From: Dipylidium caninum
Lineage: Eukaryota; Platyhelminthes; Cestoda; Cyclophyllidea; Dipylidiidae
Reading direction: 5' to 3'
Length of the DNA: 64,000 bases
Assembly (NCBI GenBank): GCA_017562135.1
Contig: QEYB01000093.1
Span: forward strand, 434,001-498,000
The translations under genes and the position numbers were made by a program. Below the pieces are notes generated by a model. That model saw nothing but the letters and a program-made list of their open reading frames with translations, was not told where the DNA came from and did not search any database. Positions 61,128 through 64,000 of the stretch are shown one piece after another. Every line of letters begins with the position of its first letter. Positions within the stretch are counted from its first letter, which is position 1.

Positions 61128-64000
61128 TTACACACTCTGGTTGTCCTGTTTCGCCTCTGCGTCCACTGACACCTGCGCTTTCCGGCTTTTGGAGTAGTTG
61201 TGCAGGAGTATGCCGACTGTTACCAGGCTCCCGGACCACAAATACCTAAGAAAGTTGAGCTGGTTTGAGTAAGTATGAAGAGAAGAGTCATGTGAGTTGT
61301 GTCTCAGTGGTACACAAACTGCTAAACAGCAGAAGCGGGTCAGCTCCTCTTCCAACTACTTCACAGTGCAGCAGCAATTCAGTCATCTAAGACCCGTCAA
61401 GCGCTAAATCCAAAGGTGCTATTGCCGCCGTCACCTCCCCAGTCCGTCGTCAACAAGACGAGGTCAAAGCGTTGGCGCCTCCGCTCGGGGAAGCGGGGCA
61501 CAATTGACGTGATTTCATCTCCACCTACCCATACCTGACTTGAATTAGCAGACGTGGGGCGCCAATCCGCCCACGACACTTCATCACACACTGCCACTGT
61601 GAGAACGCACCGGCTCCCCAAAGAAACCTTACCTCCAAGTGCCAAGTTATGCAACAAAAAAGGAGACGAGACTCACTGCATGGAGAAGGGCTTCCGGAAG
61701 AAGACGAATGAAAGAATGATGGTCAAGGCCTTGCGAAAAGTAGTCACTGAAGGGGAACAAAAGAGAAGAGGCCAGTGATCCTCGCCGCTCGTTACTCCCA
61801 CCCGCCACTGGGGCAGTGGCAGCAGCCAAAACTACGCCGGTGCAAATCGCTCCACACCTTCCACAGTTGGCTCAAAGGTGACTAGAGCCGCCATCCCCAT
61901 GCGGGTGTACTCAAGGGTGTGGACGGGGGCGTTAAACGCCAACCCCCAGTGCCTACTGGGGCAGACGACGAGGCGGCTGTGTGCCAGTGGCGTGGAGCAG
62001 ACGTCGGGATGCATTCCACCCCTCTGCCTCCCAAGTCGCCCTCCCACTAGGAGCACGAAGGTGACCGTTCGCCTCCAGCAACAACCCGTGCCGGTAGCGA
62101 GTGTGGGACGAGGGGACAGGGAAGGAGAGGAGAGGAGAGGAGAGGAGAGGAGAGGAGAGGAGGGGAGGGAGGGGAGGGGAGAGGAGAGCAGGAGGGAAGA
62201 GGGAGAAGGGGCGAAATGTCCGCATAGTACAGGTCGCAACCTACCCGTGACGGCCAGCAGTGCACCAAAGTGGTTCACCAGGAGAAGGACAAATTGCAGT
62301 CCCCAGTATCCAGAACACACGAAGAGCATGATCCACAAGAAAGTAGCCTTCATATTCTACAACAGAAATGCGAAAAAGTGGACATTTCAGCTCGGCGGTC
62401 GTGGAGAAGGGGAGAGAAAGAAGGCACAAAGAGAGAGACGGAGAGAAAGGGAGAGGAGAGAGCTTGAGAGAGAGAGAGAGAACAACCAAGCCACCTATTA
62501 AGGGAAAAAAAAGAATCGCCAAATTCCGAGTCATTTACGCACCCCGTAGAAAAACACAATGGAGGGAATCAGCCTCTTGGTGACGATGAGTAGGAGGAGC
62601 AGCAAGACAAACCCAAAGGAATAGGAGTAAGTCAAGCTGAAATGGAAACAAGTGTTGAGCACCATCCTGGCATCCGAAAAGAGACTCTCTCCTCATCAGA
62701 TTGTACTACCAGAAGCCAGGCGGCTTCTTGTCAGGCGTGAGCACCTTCTCCCCACACCAGAGGAGCCATTTCGCCCTCACTCTCAACCGCTTGTCGTGCG
62801 GCAATTAAACTAGTTCCCCAAATCCCCACATGTGAGGCACGTACGACTTGAAGAGCGGGGATCTGGTAGGACTTCATCGCCAACTCCTGAAGATTACCCA
62901 CGTAGCCGTCACAGACGAGAGCCACAGTGATGGCAATAATACCTGCAGAGGGAAGAGAGAGAGACTCTTCGCACCTGCGTACGCTTCACTACCAATGCAA
63001 TGCATGGCTCTCAACCGTTACATGCGACAGATGCTGCAGCACCTCCACACAACCTCGACACCAACTTCTCCACGGAGTAGCTAACTGGGGCCTCACAACA
63101 CTCTTCCCCTCTAATCGTGGTGTCGCGTGGCCACACTTCCTCACTCCTTCTCACCGCCTTCCACCAACTGCCTTAACCTCGTCGTTCGACTCGCAAGAAG
63201 ACAGCGCAGCCGCACAAATGTCAAACTAGCTGCCAACATCTTACTAAACCTCTACCGGCATTCGGAGAGCTTTCTCTCGAGCCATGATCCCGCCTCCGAA
63301 TGCAACAAAGAGCAATACCTCGAGGGTTGAAGTTAGGCTGCCACACTGACATCTGTCAGGATGAAGAATATCAGGCCGACGATCATACAGACGACGGAGA
63401 AGTAGTCCACCCAACGATACTTCTTTCCTAAGGAACAAACAATTCAAGCATTAGCATGCCTCTCATTTCTAATTCCCGTTGCACACAGTCGACAAGTCTC
63501 TCCGTGGGGCCTTGACCTGACAAAAACAAGCGGTGAGTCGGGGGACAAATGCCCCCACCCGGCGCATTGCAACTCATCAAAGCGTGCAACATGTCGCAAG
63601 GCAGGATCGCAGCACACCCCCCTGAGGGATCGGCGAAATAACTCACTCCTGCTAACAGGACCATTAAATGCTTACACTTTCAAAATAAACAATCCGACAA
63701 TCACGCCGACAACTCGATTTGCGAGGTTTCGTCTACATCAACCCAAACACCCCTCCACCTACACCACCAACGCTTCTCTCAACAGTCACACCCTCAAAAG
63801 AGACACAAAGACCATCGGAGAGGAGATTAACCCCCGCACCGGATGACAGCTTGACTTAAAATACGTCGCCAAAGCTATCCACTCATTTTAAGTTCATACA
63901 AATGCATCGTGCGATCGAAAATTAGAACATAATGACATACTCTGAATGACGCTGCCAAGAACCATGACGGGAATGAGTTTACAGCACTTGCAGATGACTT
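61128..64000 (-). CDS. SLC35B3: SLC35B3-type PAPS transporter (PAPST2), C-terminal exons, with a frameshift
   Basis: SLC35B3 carries the sulfate donor PAPS into the Golgi. Seven exons on the minus strand: 64000-63941 (cut by the window edge), 63427-63319, 62942 to about 62848, 62636-62543, 62356-62245, 61746-61677, 61245-61128 (stop). Conserved stretches in order: VICKCCKLIPVMVLGSVIQ; KKYRWVDYFSVVCMIVGLIF; QPNFNPRG; IIAITVALVCDGYVGNLQE; LTYSYSFGFV; GYWGLQFVLLLVNHFGALLA; VTTFRKALTIILSFVFFRKP; YLWSGSLVTVGILLHNYSKS. These follow the C-terminal half of human SLC35B3 closely, with about seven membrane spans. In exon 63427-63319 the frame changes by one base at about 63350, between ILTD and SVWQPNFN. 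The junction between the third and fourth exons listed does not phase with any GT donor I can see. Otherwise splice sites are canonical. N-terminal exons lie beyond the right edge. Confidence 0.87.
62118..62190. repeat. (GGAGA)n purine tract
   Basis: About eight GGAGA pentamers followed by irregular GGGGA units, all purine on the plus strand, inside a SLC35B3 intron. On the transcribed strand of that gene it reads as CT-rich sequence. Confidence 0.93.
62400..62483. repeat. GA-rich tract with (GA)n core
   Basis: An irregular GAGAAAG/GAGAGAG purine stretch in the adjacent SLC35B3 intron, giving a pyrimidine-rich tract upstream of the acceptor of the exon at 62356. Confidence 0.85.

Noticed and set aside
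61128..63430. A second four-TM gene related to the one at 41545-43053
   Set aside because: The membrane segments match SLC35B3 in order and sequence, including KCCKLIPVM, GYWGLQFV and YLWSG.
1..64000. CRISPR arrays, bacterial operons, riboswitches
   Set aside because: The window is clearly eukaryotic with spliced genes; no regularly spaced repeats of CRISPR type exist.

Overview
This is nuclear DNA from a small-genome, intron-rich metazoan. The best fit is a parasitic flatworm (Platyhelminthes), more likely a cestode than a trematode. The reasons are: spliced genes with clear animal orthologues; introns that fall either into a very short class (22-55 nt, many exactly 34 nt, crowded at the 5' end of genes) or a long class (0.3-5.7 kb); several simple repeats; and one R2-type retrotransposon remnant. 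The species cannot be fixed from sequence alone. All exon models were made by hand from splice signals, reading phase and protein resemblance recalled from memory. No alignment or transcript data were available.

Layout, left to right. A junctophilin gene (minus, 803-5984) has its first two coding exons here and its 3' part beyond the left edge. A divergent 1.5-kb spacer separates it from an 18-exon ECT2-like Rho guanine-exchange-factor gene (plus, 7535-18224), with BRCT repeats, a DH-PH module and a very long C-terminal tail. After about 1 kb comes a 10-exon RADIL/RASIP1-type gene (plus, 19256-37619) with RA, FHA, dilute and PDZ domains, spread over 18 kb by large introns. A convergent spacer rich in short tandem repeats leads to a small four-transmembrane, claudin/PMP22-like gene (minus, 41545-43053). 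A second divergent spacer of 4.7 kb leads to ELP3 (plus, 47775-50445), packed with tiny introns. Next are an intronless LSM5 (minus, 50696-50965) and a mitochondrial-type Era GTPase gene, ERAL1 (plus, 52478-55967).

Downstream of ERAL1 lies a dead R2-clade non-LTR retrotransposon (recognisable from about 57058, ending at 58569). It is followed directly by 39 bp that match the 28S rRNA sequence immediately downstream of the universal R2 insertion site. A GC-rich block and a second R2-like 3' tail follow. The right end holds six internal or 3'-terminal exons and one cut exon of an SLC35B3-type PAPS transporter gene (minus, 61128-64000). One of these exons has a single-base frameshift in an otherwise well-conserved stretch.

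The genes do not form one pathway. Two are signalling or adhesion regulators (ECT2, RADIL), one links membranes in excitable cells (junctophilin), one is a Golgi transporter (SLC35B3), and three are housekeeping genes for tRNA modification, RNA decay or splicing, and mitoribosome assembly (ELP3, LSM5, ERAL1). The ECT2, RADIL, ELP3, ERAL1 and four-TM models all close in frame. The most unusual items are the R2 copy that carries its 28S flank outside any rDNA unit, the 22-nt intron inferred in ECT2, the run of near-identical 34-nt introns in ELP3, and the altered G3 motif of ERAL1.
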